The notes beneath the pieces are model-generated. The model ran no database searches and was not told the DNA's origin. It worked only from the letters and a program-made list of their open reading frames with translations. The position numbers and the translations under genes were made by a program. Shown here one piece after another: positions 8,990 through 22,300 of a stretch of 64,000 nucleotides of DNA. The DNA lies in NCBI GenBank assembly GCA_018343915.1, contig JABRWF010000008.1:2046001-2110000 (forward strand), read 5' to 3'. Numbering within the stretch: position 1 is the first letter of the stretch; each line of letters starts with the position of its first letter. This stretch comes from Agroathelia rolfsii. Lineage: Eukaryota; Basidiomycota; Agaricomycetes; Amylocorticiales; Amylocorticiaceae.

Positions 8990-9790
8990 TTCCTAACAAT
9001 TACCAGTATTGGTCCGGAAATGGATCTCTACACAGATGCCCAGTGGAGTTAGGGTAAACGTTCTTCCCCTGCATTGCCACTCTTCATACTTCTATCTCCT
9101 CTGCGCACAGACCATGAAAGCTGCGCACGGACCATTCAGTAGCAGTATAAATAGTGCATGTAACTTGTCCTGAAGAGCTCAGCTTTGACCTCTTTGCCTT
9201 TAGGCAAGTATAGGTTCTGTATCCATTAAGTAAAAGATTACTAATAACAAACTTTGCCTTCAGGGTATTTTCTTGTTGGCCTAGGCTATAATGTCTTAGC
9301 CCCCTCCCTCCTTCTCTCTCTTTCTCTCCTTACTTGCGGGTGGTGCAAATCCCCCTTGTGTGTGCATGTGAAATGTTAAGAGCATCAAGTACACGTAAGC
9401 TAAGAAAGTACCCGGGCACGCCTTCAATAAGATTAAGGCTGTGCTAACTATGGGAAAACTTACGTGTAAGGTACTTCAATAAGCCTTAGTGTTAAGAGGG
9501 ACGATCATTGAACTTGAAGTTAATTGTGGGTGTTGACCTACGTTTTCGTCAAGTTAAGGAGAGTACCCTTGACATTGTAGACTTAGAGTAAAGCTTGGTG
9601 ATACAAGGACTCAAGCTTGCGTGATAGTTGTGACAGCGCAAGGAAGTGTACACCCGCGCGTCCCTAGCCTTGGGAGTTGTAAAACAGCCGTTACTTGGCT
9701 ACCCCGTACCTTTGAGGGGTTGATGTAGGCTTAGGTTGAGTTTTGGTGACAAGAGTCTGGTGTGCTCTTGACATAAAGGGCTGGTTCTAA
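8990..9790 (+). repeat. LTR family C-like sequence
   Basis: Different in primary sequence from A and B but with the same order of parts: paired TGCGCACAGACCAT/TGCGCACGGACCAT (9100-9136), TATAAATA near 9146, an imperfect hairpin, an intron-like segment 9204-9263 (GCAAGT donor, TTACTAAT branch, TTTGCCTTCAG acceptor) and a CT-rich tract. The end (9600-9790) matches 4410-4590 in reverse. LTR ends were not resolved. Confidence 0.5.
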
Positions 9791-10890
9791 GTATATATCC
9801 TACTTTTCCAGTTTCATGCTCCATGTGAGATATTTTCAAAATCTAACTATACAGGCTTATAAAGGGCATTGAACCGGGAGGTCCAGAGGGGGAAGAGACC
9901 CCAAGGGGGTTACTGGATGGGAAGAGCAAGGTCACGTGAGGGAAGATGAGAGTCACGTGATATGGGAATGAAAGGGCAGCGAGGAGAGATTTAGACATGA
10001 CATGCATCCTAGTATTGCAACTGCATCCATTGACTTATCTGCTTGTTGTCTATCATTTCCTCTTACATTACCTCACTAAGTCTCGGGAGTCCCTATCCAA
10101 CATATAAAAAATTTTATAAAAAAATTTATTTGAAGAGAAGTGATGTAGAAGTGACTGAGATATGCAAAAAAGCAACTATGAAGTACGAGTATAGCTTTAC
10201 CAAAAATTTATTTGCTCAAAATATTTTCTCTATAGCATCTAATCACCGTATATGCATCATAGGAAATATTTTTGCTTCAAAATAAAATTGCTGTTGTGGT
10301 ATTGGCTCTAAGTATATATGTGCTCTATGTGCCTTGACAGCCAAACTAAGGACTTTTTTAAAATTTAACCATACAGGTGGCTAAAGGGTGTGTCAACAGT
10401 CTTTTATAAATTCTCGTTTGTAGTGAAATGGTGTGGAAATGACTAATACTATATGCAAAATATACATTCATGGAAGTTTTTGCAAACTGTGAGTATGTTG
10501 CTTCCAAAGCCTTCTATCACTAGCATGTTCTGGGGTATCATGGATTATTGGTTGAAATCTATTTATTTATTTGATGCCATACTAATTGCTCTGCTTTTAT
10601 CACTAAACCTCTGGTATAAAAATCAGAGATGAAAAGCAGCTACTGGGTATTACTTTTGGTGATCACGGGATCTCACAGGATGTGGTGAGGGGACTGGTGC
10701 AAAATTTAGCGGCTGGGCACACATTAAAAATCAACTTAAAAATGCTATATCTCGATTTTCAAATTGTTCATGATAATAAGCCATCATTAATAAATTTTGT
10801 GGACGAGTTTTGGCACTCATGATGGTATTGCATATGGAGTACTACAACTGAAAAAAATTTCTTGTCGTGCGAAGCACGGGTCAAGTATTA
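9790..10890 (+). repeat. Degenerate interspersed repeat, possible Helitron-like terminus
   Basis: Two diverged units begin with CTAAGTATATAT (about 9789 and 10307). Each has a block AACTATACAGG...TAAAGGG-like (9846 and 10368) and a GTGTGGAAATGACT-like block (10140 and 10435). The same blocks occur at 59,525 and 59,920. The unit ends near a small hairpin CGTGCGAAGCACG at about 10,868, which resembles Helitron 3' hairpins, although a clean CTRR end is not visible. No ORF codes for a transposase. Confidence 0.4.
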
Positions 10891-10899
10891 AGTAGTACG

Positions 10900-12300
10900 G
10901 TCTTATTCACTTGATAGTGGGGACAACGTTTGTCCCCATGAGAATGTATTCGACAGTGCGGTCTATGCATTTATATCTATATTCAGTCAAGCGGTCTCTA
11001 CTGTAGTATCTTACTTCCCGCCAGAGGAGGCACGACGACGGTGCTAAGCGGCCCGGGTGTCTTTGTATACATGCGGCCAGAAACAGGTAGAATTACTCTT
11101 TTCCTTCTGCTTGCGTCTAATGGACAGACTTTTGCATGACTTTATACCCACCTGCCGCTCCCTTGATTATTCGTACTAATGCTTCACTAATTTTCTCATC
11201 CTTCTGTCGCTATATTGGACTCGAGCCCAATCCCTTCGCGCTTTTTCAATCATCTTCAAGTTGTAACATATCAATCCTAATAAAAAATTCTTCAATTGTG
11301 GTTTTACCTGTTTCATTAGTCGACCGTCCTGGCTCGTAAAAGACGGCTCGTACGACTAATCGGCGACCTTCATAACACAAAGTAGGCCGCTGCCATCAGA
11401 TATGTACCTGGGATGTTTAATGGAGGTTATTACCGCCATCCTTATACTTAGACCTTGAGCAAGTTGATGGTGTGTGCGAGCAAATGGAGAAAGCCAGAAC
11501 ATGAAACAATCTCTTCCCTGAAATATCACCGGCAAGGTGATAGCCTATGTCTGTTATTCAATTTCACGGCCTTGGGCTTTTGAGCGCGAAGACTTCATGA
11601 TACTTATTCAATAGTAATATTGGAGCCAATTGGTATATTGGTAGGTGGCTTACAGAAGTTACATGCGATACTTTAGGAAAAAGAAGGGCTTCCAGCCCTC
11701 TATCAATCATTGATGATTGATTACAGATGCTTGGTAATGTGAGACAGGGCCCATGAGCAACATACCCCATGCGTCCTTTTCTAGTTTGAGATTTATACCA
11801 TTATCTTCAAAGAGAATTGCTAGAGCCATGCAGACAAATATCGGGGAACAAAACAAAGAATAGATTAAACAGGCCGCGAGGAAATGAGGCGATACCAGCA
11901 ATGACTTGGATGCTGTATAAAGGCTAAGATATTCACAAGGAATAGGGCGAGATCCGAATTTGATTCGGAATGATCCTTCGCTTTGATTCCAGAGGCCAGA
12001 TTATACCTCAGGTGAGAATATACCACCTTAATGTAGGTGTGAACAATTGGTTTGGGCCAAAATATGGTTGACTGTATGCATTTGGAAAATTGAGGTTATG
12101 GCACGAAAGCAGTGACCAAGCCCATATATAAATTGCCTGCGGCGGCTGAACTACAGTCCCGGGCGCCAATGGACTAGCGGATGGAATAGAAAAACTCTTG
12201 TTTTTGGTTTAGGCGTATTTGGAAGAATTACAAAGGTCTACAAAATATCTATTCGGATTTATCTACAGGTGATTTGCATAGCCGAAATTGAATACTATAC
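10900..12300. other. Intergenic, nothing recognised
   Basis: Only short ORFs (67 aa at 11136 plus, 68 aa at 11564 minus) with no domain, splice support or coding-like composition. This flanks the 3' end of the acyl-CoA oxidase gene. Confidence 0.4.
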
Positions 12301-12309
12301 TTCAAAGCT

Positions 12310-14328
12310 TCAAAGGCTGGGACCCATTTCGCGTAAAGTGCCAGCAGTAAGTGAAATCTGGGCGGCATTACCGCTGAAAGTAGGCAGGGAATGAACAAAA
12401 GATGTGAATTTCTCCTGGGAAATAATGGGTGCATTCACATAAGGGGCCGATCCAGTCTCTTCAATGAGCTTTTCAATCCTAGGTAGCAGCATTGTGGCAG
12501 CACGACTCTCCATACTCGACTGCGTGACACGGTTAATGCCTGCATGTTCAACATACCAAGAAGAATCAAGTTTCATGACACCTGCTTCATATAACGCAAT
12601 CAACTCAGGATCGACATTGTGCTTGACAGCCGCGTCATAAGCCATGCGATGGCCAATGGCTTCGATCAAAGGAAGACAGCGAGGTAAAAGGAGGCTGTTA
12701 AATTCCTCGCTACGATGGTTGGATCCGTCTAGTTTGAACAGGCTCCGGCATTCCTCGAAGAGCCCAGCTTCGTGACGAGCCAGCAGTGAGGTCGGATTTT
12801 GTGTACTTGGTAACTCATATCGGCCCAGGAGAAGCTCCGATGCCAAACCTGAAAAGTTAAGTCAATTTTGGACCAGGGGTTAAGGATATGCACTTACGGA
12901 TACAGGTGACCAATGTGTCGCCCTCCGCAATAGAGGCACCACGCAGCTCAAGCTAAATCATCGATTTGAAAAGCATATCATCATAAGGGTGGAGAGAAAC
13001 TTACCTGGTATTCAATAATTTGATTGTATTGATAAAGACCTTGGGCCCCACATCTTTCGGCAAGTACGTAGAGGTTGCTCTGAGCGGCCTGAACCATGAC
13101 GGCTTTTAAGCAAGTGGCGATACCAAGTCTGGTCAAAAACGGTGTGTCTGGATGTGTGAATACGGTGGCAGCCTCCTTAACATATGCCTCTAACACTTTA
13201 GATTGAGCAAGCGCATGCAAGATAGGGAGCTGCTGCGTGCGGAATTTGATTATAGGCGTGGGTTTCCCATCGTGGCCAGTCACAGTGCGGCGTAGACTGT
13301 ACTTCCCTGCCACATATGCTGCGACCTTGATCGCTGGAACGGTCAAGGTAGACAGCGCGATAGAGCCGACACCAACGCGCCAAATAACTTGAAGGAAGTT
13401 TTGGCGCATGTTATGAGGACGGTCGAGCGATCCAAGAAGCGCGGATGGAGGTAGCGAGACGTGGTTGAAGTATGTTAACGCATGGTCTATGGGCCTTGAT
13501 CCAGCACGAGGAGGTAGAATCCTAGGTGGATAGCCCCTGTAAGTCAGAATTGACTATGTGCAGAGGATATTCCAATACATACTTGCAAGTAATGCCCTTA
13601 GCCATTTGCTTATCATCTCCCAAGGTGACGACAAACGGACGAACACCACGGTCTTCCCTGTTAACCATGAGACGAGCAATAACGATGGCCACCTTTGGCA
13701 TTCCAGCAAGGGGGGTCGTTGGAGGCATGTACTTGGCTGCCCCCGGATGAGGTGTGTTAAGCACAAACGATCCGTCTGATTGTAATGTTGCTGTGGTTTC
13801 GAGATTCGGAGCATCTAAACCGTGCGCCTGTTCGGTGAGAAGAAATTGTGCGCTAGAATTATACATCCATTCAGAAAAATGGGAGGGAATTCCATGGTGC
13901 AAAAATGCGACCTACTTCACATCGAAATTCATTATTTTGTTAAGTAAAGGCATTAATTCTGGACGCTCCAAGGCATGCGGCGCCAGGGTGCCAGCTGCCA
14001 AATTGTACTGGATTGTCAAGAGGGTGATTGCACCACCGTCGTATGCCCCAATTTGATCCTGGTGCATTTGCCAAAATTTAGGAGTCAGGAAGATGATGTC
14101 CTCTGGCGTCAATGCTATAAGCGCAATTTATTGTTAATATCATAGGTAATGCACTCTATACATTGGGGCAACCCATTTACCATAAGCTCTTGCAATAGCC
14201 CTAGCCCTGAGATACGTGAGTTCGATGTGCTTGAATGAATCAGCATATTTAAAATGCAAATTATTCTTGAACAGGGGCGTGCTGGAGAGTGCAAGAGAAT
14301 TGCTGAAGTCAAAAGCCATGGGATCCAT
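12310..14328 (-). CDS. Acyl-CoA oxidase-like flavoprotein (580 aa, 6 exons)
   Basis: Model: 14328-14181, 14114-13916, 13852-13583, 13536-13005, 12952-12898, 12848-12310, totalling 1743 nt; all introns (46-66 bp) are GT-AG and in phase. The protein shows the acyl-CoA oxidase/dehydrogenase fold: helical N-terminus, the middle beta-domain segment with LLTEQAHGLDAPNLETTATL, then PGAAKYMPPT and the FAD/substrate region with YFNHVSLPPSALLGS and RRTVTGHDGKP. The family oxidises fatty acyl-CoA to the 2-enoyl-CoA using FAD and O2, making H2O2 in peroxisomal beta-oxidation. At 580 aa it is shorter than the usual ~650-700 aa. It ends in PSL, not a standard PTS1, so its location is uncertain. The exon 2/3 junction matters: read without the 63-bp intron, a TAG follows FDVK. 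Confidence 0.88.
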
Positions 14329-17300
14329 GATGAAGGAGTACTAATCAGGTAGATACTGTGGTAAAGCCTGAGATGTTGTGAGATGGCTGAAAAATTTGAG
14401 CCTTTATATATGTTGGTCCCTAAGACTGGATCAAAGTGCATCTGAGAAGGATTTTCCGCGCCCGAATACGCTGGTTGACATACGGATATGATGATAGCCG
14501 CGGGCTTGATTCCCATACCACGAACAAAGTAGAGCAGTCGGCATTTCACTCAACTCCGACCCGGGATATGGACCCTGCCAGTGGGGAGGCGAGTTAGACT
14601 TCTGAATGTCCTGACCACATATTTTTGCTAAACACTTGATGATTGAACTCGAGAACGGAGCCGAGTAATGCCCGTGAGAAAATGATAGTTAACACGGTAT
14701 AATTCTACTAGATGACTCAGTGAGTCTCTATAGCTTACTTTGTTATTGAATAGTAGCAGTCGTAATGCGGCAAGTATCCGCCCCAATTAATATCCTTAGT
14801 TCAGTTCAAGACATGGTATCTGGAGCTTGGGGAGTTTTTGGTACCAGGCGTTGAACTTCCAGTGCTAGTCGTCAGGATGTCGAATTCACATAGTCGAGTT
14901 GTCTAGATGCACATGCATCAACCTCCAAAAAGCCGCGTTGTTGCTTTACGACTGAATTTTCAGAGAAATGATTATTCATTGGTAGGTTTGGCTTGGTATG
15001 TGTCACGGTAGCAGTGGCACCGGTCTACTTATGTTTACTAGTAATAAGTAACTCAACCCGCCAATAAGTCGCTAACAGCTCGAGATATCAAACTGAGTTT
15101 AACTGACACCCATGTAATTAGCGCTGGTAGCATATATGCTTGAAAAGACATTTCGGCTAGCGGCATTGCTGGCAGTGGACCCTGACAACCTTGTCAACGA
15201 CATGTCAGATGTCAGATATACTGATCGGAGGCCAGAAGGACGACTAGGGTGTGTGTGTTCTGTGACATGGCTACTCGTAACTCTGCGTGGACGTCACGAC
15301 TCACGCGGGCTTTTTCTGGTGCTGTGATGGCGAGAGAGATAGTGTGAAGAGTCGGACTCTGAAGACAGAGGTTGGGGTGGAGGTGCTGCCAGTATAGCCC
15401 GCAGGCTCGGCTCGAGTTACAGGCGAGAAGGTATGGGGTTATCTCAACACCTCCCTAACCAACTGCCTGCGCTAGTGTAACCACTGGGGGAGGTGGGTAG
15501 GTTGAGCTCAACTCAACGCTGACTGTATGCGCTATGCTCCTAACTGTCAAAAAACAAGCGGCAAACTATGCAGCAGCCGAGCTATGCAAGCAAAGTCCGC
15601 GGAGCGAAGTCGCGAGCTCGGCGAATCGGATTCGGCGACACGGAAGCCGCGCGAAGCACCATGATCGTATGGCTTAGTGATCTCAGACCTCAGACCCCAA
15701 AGGGCTCAAAGGACTTGAAGCGGCAACTTGAACCGACTAACATCAACAATTGAGCGCCAAGTTGCTGAGCGCTGAAAGAAAACTCTTAGTGAACAATAAG
15801 CGGCTAACGATGCCTGGGCCACTGGACTAGGGTGGCCACTATTTATGCATATGCTTATGACTAGCATGACTCTGATCTCTAAAGTATTGAGTTATGTACT
15901 AAATACCTAAATTATATGCGTATTTTGGCACTGAGCAGCCGCAGAAGACCTCAACTAAAGGTGATTATCTTTGCATAGACATATGGATAACCTCATACGA
16001 AACTCAAAGCAAGCCGCGCCAGTATACAAAATCAATACGATCCACTAGTAGAAGGAGCAACCAGAATAGTGGGGCGGCTAATCGCCTCGGTGAATCCGCC
16101 GACTGATTGATGCGCTCATTATTGCAATATGACAGGCTTGTGTCATCATTCATTAGGACTTATTTCCTACTCATTACTTGTGACCCGATTCATTCATGCC
16201 TCGTGGACGTCATCATGCTATGATATATGGAGGGGATACTACTCTTTCTTCAAATTTTTTTTATTCTATTGAATGCGACAAATATCTCGTTTCCGACTCG
16301 GGCTGCAATCCGATACATTGCGAGCAGCATCTTTTCTTGCAGCTTAGACAGCCCAAAACCAAGGCCAGCCTATGCCCTGGCCATCCACCAATACCTATGT
16401 CCTATTCGCTAAAGCCTCATATCACTTGGGAGCACAATATGGCATACGGTGATAAAGCCGAACAGATTACAATGACCCCAGCCTGTGCTAATTTGACCGG
16501 TTAAGGCTCCGGTCACTTCGCACCTCCTAGTTTTCGATGATCCGGTTAGTTTAAAAGCCTAGTTCTGTATCTTATCGAGGATAACAAGATGAGCGGCTGT
16601 GAAAGATTCAGACAGTAAGCTCGGGATTCTGGTGCGTCTACCAAGGTTCTGTGGAAGCGTTGCTAATTTTCGCTGCATTTTGATCGCGTTGGGCTTTCTA
16701 CTAGTACTTCGACCTCGGATAACCTGCTAGTACTCAAATTTGACTCTGATCGAGAACCAATCATAATTTTGATTTCCCACAAATCCCGTGCCGATAATTA
16801 TAATATCTACACCAAGGCGGGCATTTGCATTTCAATTCTGCGAAGTATCGACCGTTGTCCCCATTGATTAAAAGATGGAAGATGTGCCTTCTAAAGCCTC
16901 TTGCACACTAGTGTGTGAAAATACGACGAGCGACGACGATAAGCAGCGGTTGACACAAAGAATTGTATTCCGCTTGTCTACTTGTACATCGTTGTACGTA
17001 GTCAAACGGATAGTAAACAAAAATGTAAACTACCGTAAATATAAAGACAGAATCATGTGACCCGGCACATGGATCACATATTATAACATAGTGTCCCCAG
17101 GAAGAAATGGTTGGGCCACTTTGAAAGTTACATTGTGACATGGTGCACCGAAGCCTAGGCCGATATGAAATTGTTGGTTTACGTCCACTTGGGTCAAGGT
17201 CGGGCACAGGTCTGACATGAAGACTCTGTGTCCTTCTCTTCCCTCTTCTCTTCAGCAGCTAAATCTGAAATAGTTCGCTACAACTTGAGTTTTCTGAAAG

Positions 17301-17806
17301 CCCGAACAAAACAGGCCTTCGATTTTCCTATTATCGACCCCTCTATCATTGCTATAACCAACGCATTCCACAAATTCACTGACAAGTCAAAAATTAATGA
17401 TTTTATAAACAAAGGTACAGTCAAGCCTCAGAACAATCAATTTATATTCTGCCATTCAGGTCAAATTCTCACTGAGTCCATGTGTTTCAAGGGCATTAGT
17501 TGACTGCAAGAATAAAATGTAGGAAATGTAAAGCATTTCTATTGGTAGCTGACCCAAGTTTATGATCGAGGGGTCTAAAATTTCTTACTGCTTACTAGTA
17601 GCCAGGGCTGCGGCAAATGCATTCCGACTTTTGGGGGCTTCATGCTCGCTTTTCGATACGAAATAAAATTATCAGTGGTGTAACTCTAACTACAAAAAAG
17701 AATCCCAAATAATGAGTTTAGAGACTGTTTGTATCAAAAGAAGACAGGGATGATAGTACAAAATAACAGTTACACGGTATAGTACAACGTCCGCTCAAAT
17801 ACAAGC
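14329..17806. other. Gene-poor intergenic region
   Basis: Contains only short unsupported ORFs (15136, 15568, 16196, 16875, 17228). The 91-aa plus ORF at 17228-17503 starts just after a pyrimidine-rich stretch but has no recognised domain. GC-richer patches around 15,150-15,700 suggest a decayed gene or repeat, but I cannot assign one. Confidence 0.4.
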
Positions 17807-19323
17807 TTACATTGTTCCAATAGCATCCATTCCCTTTCTGATAATTTCTAGCACCTGGAGATTGGCCAGCCTTCTAGCCTCACCCTCTCCGCGGAAGGCA
17901 TCTTCCCACCACCTCTCCCCCTCCGGAATGCTGCGCCACCCACCGGTCAAGAGCTTCACAAAGCCCTCCTTATCCAAACGTAACTTGCGCACGTGATCCC
18001 AATGTGGTGGTACGTTGGTCGCTGAGCCCGGCCTAACATGATCCGGAGATAACGGTAGTGATGTGGCCGTGGTCATGCCATCAGACGCAAAGACCAGAGC
18101 AGGCGGAATTGTAACGCGGCCGATCTTGAAACAAACTTGGGATACTGCAATGCAGTGGACAACAGCGTCGTCATCCTGGTCTTCAAATCGCCCACTGGCA
18201 GCTAAAAGTTTGAGTGCTTCAATTGGACTCGTGTAACCAGCAGCAATCGATTTCGCCAGTGCGGATTTTTCCTCGTGGGACAGCTCTTTGCTAGTAATTC
18301 TCAATGCTTCCCAGCCGGGTACCTCACTGTATGCTCCCTTTACTCTAGAACCGGATGGCGATTTGCGCTTGGTGACAAAGCGACCAACCATAAAAGTCTG
18401 AGTAAGTGACAGAGCACATGAGTAAAATACTTAGGAAGTCACACAGGAAGCGTGAAGGAAATACGTACCCATTTAGAGTCCCATGTGAGGATGCTCACTC
18501 GAACCTCGTACCTCGAAAAAATCGGAATTTCGCGCATGAAGTGATAATGCGTAGCTAGTGGAGGTTATATTTAGAGGACATGCTCAGCTGATTACAATTG
18601 AAGTAGCATACCTCCTAATGGGAACCATCCTCCTACGCAGAAAAAGTTTGGGAAAAATTTGACTGCTGCTTTGATGCGAGCATGGTCAAATACCTATCAA
18701 TATACGTTAATGAGGAAAATTCGGAAACACAAATTCGAGGTCTTGAGCTTACTTTGCCGTAGCATGAGTTGCTAAGATGACCGTTTAAATCACAGTCATC
18801 AAGTGCTTAACAGACACAGACGGTGAGTATATAATTAACACATTCCTGCTTATCAGATGTTTAAGGGATATGCCACTCACTAGCTCGTGAAGAATAAGCG
18901 ACCATAGACCTGAAAGGGTCAACCCCGACCGGCGAAATAGTACTGTCAAACCAGTCGTTGAACTTGTCTCTTCTTATTTGTGGAGACAACGGGTAACGAT
19001 AGAGCAAATCCAACTGTAGGAGCGATTTGCGAATTTGGTAGGTGACCAGGATGCGACATATCCGTACTGTAAGAAAAAGAGTAAAAAGACTGAGCATAAT
19101 AAGTTTGTTTACAATGAAGATGTGGTAACTAACGATGCCAAGCAAATGGTGCGGACTTGATATTGACCAGGAACATCAAGTACGCAAGGTACTTCCACTG
19201 GAAGGATCCAAACTTAATGCGCAAGAGAGCATGGAGAGGAGCCACCAGGAGCCTGAGTATGGGCGCGGGAGCATAGCTGGTGCGAGTAGCAAGTAACGGC
19301 GAGCTTCGTACTGAGATGGACAT
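17807..19323 (-). CDS. THEM6-type thioesterase-like protein (395 aa, 6 exons)
   Basis: Model: 19323-19134, 19066-18881, 18805-18753, 18693-18612, 18554-18469, 18397-17807, totalling 1188 nt; introns of 57-75 bp keep frame. The N-terminus has a hydrophobic segment with VNIKSAPFAWH, as in fungal THEM6 homologues, which suggests membrane anchoring. The hot-dog-like core follows: LDDCDLNGHLSNSCYGK, then FDHARIKAA, then THYHFMREIPIFSRYEVR and a Trp-rich strand leading into FMVGRFV. The family (thioesterase-like, 4HBT_2) is poorly characterised; THEM6 is linked to ether-lipid/ER homeostasis in animals. The specific substrate is unknown. The last exon carries a long C-terminal region ending near RWWEDAFRGEGEARRLANLQ. 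No neighbouring gene suggests a pathway. Confidence 0.82.
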
Positions 19324-22300
19324 TTTACAAATCGGGGAACAAGAAAAGAGCTTGGGTGCCGGTGCTTCGACCTAACTGCAAAGACATCCTTTTTATTTGT
19401 ACGAGTGCATTCCCGTCAATCCAACGACTCTGGCTTGTTATTATTTCGTCGACGAAGTGGCTTCCGCATTCGCAATGGTACTCGCTGAAAATCCATCTCG
19501 GAAGCGAGTAGCAAAATTCATACCACAACTCTGGGGCGACTAACAATTTCTTTGATCCAGGACCTGGTTTGAGAAGCCTGAGCGGCTTTCTATAATGGGT
19601 TCTAATGAATTTTTACCGTGATCACGTCTACGTGAATCAGCTTTCATATACGACGTACGAGTTAAGCCTACCATATGAGGACCTTAATCCGTGTCTGGAG
19701 TTCATTCCTAGCCGCTGGTGTCAGTGGCCGTAAGACTCAGAGTTTGCACATGCGGTTGGTCAGTAGCATGAGTAGTCGGTTACTGTCAATCTCCGTATTT
19801 TTCTCTTGGGGTGGGTTCCTTTTTTGAACTATACTTCATTTAAGCAGCGGTATCAGGTTTAAGGGTTTCGAACCGTCGGGTCTTGCCAGAAGAAGCCACG
19901 TTATTGCCGCCTACATGGAAGGCTCGCCAATTTGCTTCAACTCGGATTTCAACAACGATGACAACCTTTTGAGTCCTCCCTGGCATGACTCGGAGTCCAT
20001 GAGCAACACCTACTATAAAACTCTGTCTCCAATATATCCAATCCTTCAAGCTTGCCGCGGTCTTTGTTCCGTCTTTTGCAATTTGATCACTCGAAATCAG
20101 CCAGCTTATTTACTAGGACTTGAATGGGGTTAGCTTGAACCTCATCTGCATCAGTTACCATTGAATACTTTGACAGTACTGCTAGAAAATTTTGAATTCC
20201 ATTTTCTTCTAGATGCCCAATTATTTCAGTCCTAACCTCACTATAAACACATGAGTGTGCGCTATCACTGCTATGGCACAGTGGTGACTACTATTAATCA
20301 GCCGCCGCCGTACATAAAGTGTTTTAAAGCCATACTAAACGAGTGATATGTATAATTTATAACTCAGAAATTGGATTAGTGCATTCAGCTTGTGTCCGAT
20401 TTGGGGATGGGTTGTTGAAACATCTTTCCAGCGAGCTTTTCTAGTATATCTAGAGCCATTTGACCATGAATAAGCATATGTCATGGGCATTGTTTGAAAT
20501 TACAATTTTAGCAATTTTAAAATATGGTTGACTCTTTGAAGACTTCGAGTTGGAAAATTGGGCTTTTATTCCGGGGTTCAAGTTGACTTTAATAGCGTAA
20601 TGATAAACCTCTGCCACTGCTTCAGCCTGGGTTTGACTTGTCATGCCCATCAGGAGTATTCACGGTGGATTGTACACCGCGATGCGATCTGGAAAGCAGT
20701 AGCTAGCTTCAAGAACTTATTTGGTATATCACCATTAATAAACTGGAACCTTCACCGGTTTTTCAGCTTCTTTCCACCACCACCGATCCCATCGCAATGT
20801 GTAAGTTTCCGAGGCAAAGAACTGCTTTCATAACTTGGAGGTTGAATCGATACCATCTTGATGACGTCTGAATTAGCATGAATAAAATTTTCATGATCAA
20901 TAGAATGCTGAGCGCTCAGACCGCTCAGGTTTATGTTTCCCCTGTAACCACGCGGTACTCGCATACCATGGCTGATTAAGAACGCCACCGCTTGTGTATC
21001 CACCAATTGCAGGACAAGTCGCTTGAAAATAATCCCCTCTGCAAGTTACCTACCCCACCAGTTCCTTACCTTAGCAGCATGTACACTAGAAATCTCTGAT
21101 GTGGTATGAACCCGGGTCTATCCTCCAAAAATCTAAGCCACTGGCAATGGGAATTTCTGCACTTCCCAATCTCCAACTCGAGGTACTATGTTGACTTGAA
21201 TTTGTGGTATGTGTCACATACACGTTTTTATGCCCCTTCTCTTACTGTCAGTTTCTTTTTGTTTTGTATTCTATTTTTTGTGCAATAAAATAACAGAAAT
21301 TCAAATAGCTTTTCAAAATACAGGTTATACGCATCTTCTGACTGTCGTAGGCGAAGGTGAGCGGTCATAGGTGGCGTGCGATTCTGGCGCTTTTCGACCA
21401 TTTCCGAATAATCTAACCATGACGGCACCCATACAAAGTACAAATATGACCTAGCTTTTATTTTGATTCTGGTGTGCTCCGGGAGAGTCTGAATGACATT
21501 TTGTCTTCTTTACACCGCTTTCCAACTCTCAAGATCTCAATAGGCTTCCATTCCATTGGACTTCGAAAAGCACTGGTGGTTTTCTCGACCTGACACTGGC
21601 ACTGGCATCGGCACACCTTGTTAACAACTCTTTAACCTTGATTAGATTAGCTGACTTTCTTGAAATAGCTCTAGAGAGACTCTAGGATTGATTCTAAAAA
21701 ACACGTGCCGTCTCTCTTGATATTCGGGAACTATGCATTGAGCTCCGTGCGAAGGCATCCCCCAAAGCGAAATAACCAGCATCACTACTCGAGGTCTACT
21801 ATGAGACGGTACCGAGGTTATTCATATACAACTTCATTCGGTCATGTATGAGTTATCGGCGTCCATGCATTTACACTGAAACCATTCTCCACATATTATT
21901 GACCTGATAGCCTCGTATTTTGCTCGTCTCTCCTGCTTGTGCGTTCGAAGAAAAAAAAAATAACACGATACCAAGGAAAAATATCACTGGTCATAAAGAA
22001 GCTCATTTCTTGCAATTTTTCAAATCGCACTATCATTATGCAAACCTGCGGCACCAGCATAATGAGATTACCAGAGCTATGGATTTTAAATTTAGATAAT
22101 CTAGCTAGAATTCTTGGGTAATAACCCTCATCAAGAGGTTCCGTAGGCGGCACATATACACCTACGACTTGCCGGCAGTCAATCTCGGTTCCGAATTCTG
22201 CTTCTCCAAGCCAGCAAGAATGCGTCTGTGTCTCCATCCTTGTTTGTGCTGTAATCCACAATGAGGACTCTCACTGATAAGCCTTACGTATGCAATATCA

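Noticed and set aside
13526..13814. Overlapping plus and minus ORFs across the acyl-CoA oxidase gene
   Set aside because: Shadows of the acyl-CoA oxidase coding exon in other frames.
13902..13930. In-frame TAG after FDVK in the acyl-CoA oxidase gene, considered as a nonsense mutation
   Set aside because: A GTAGGT...TTCTAG intron (13853-13915) removes it, keeps frame and yields the expected FDVNAQFLLTEQAHG.
17228..17503. 91-aa plus-strand ORF as a gene
   Set aside because: No domain, no conserved motif, no splice context; length is within chance expectation.
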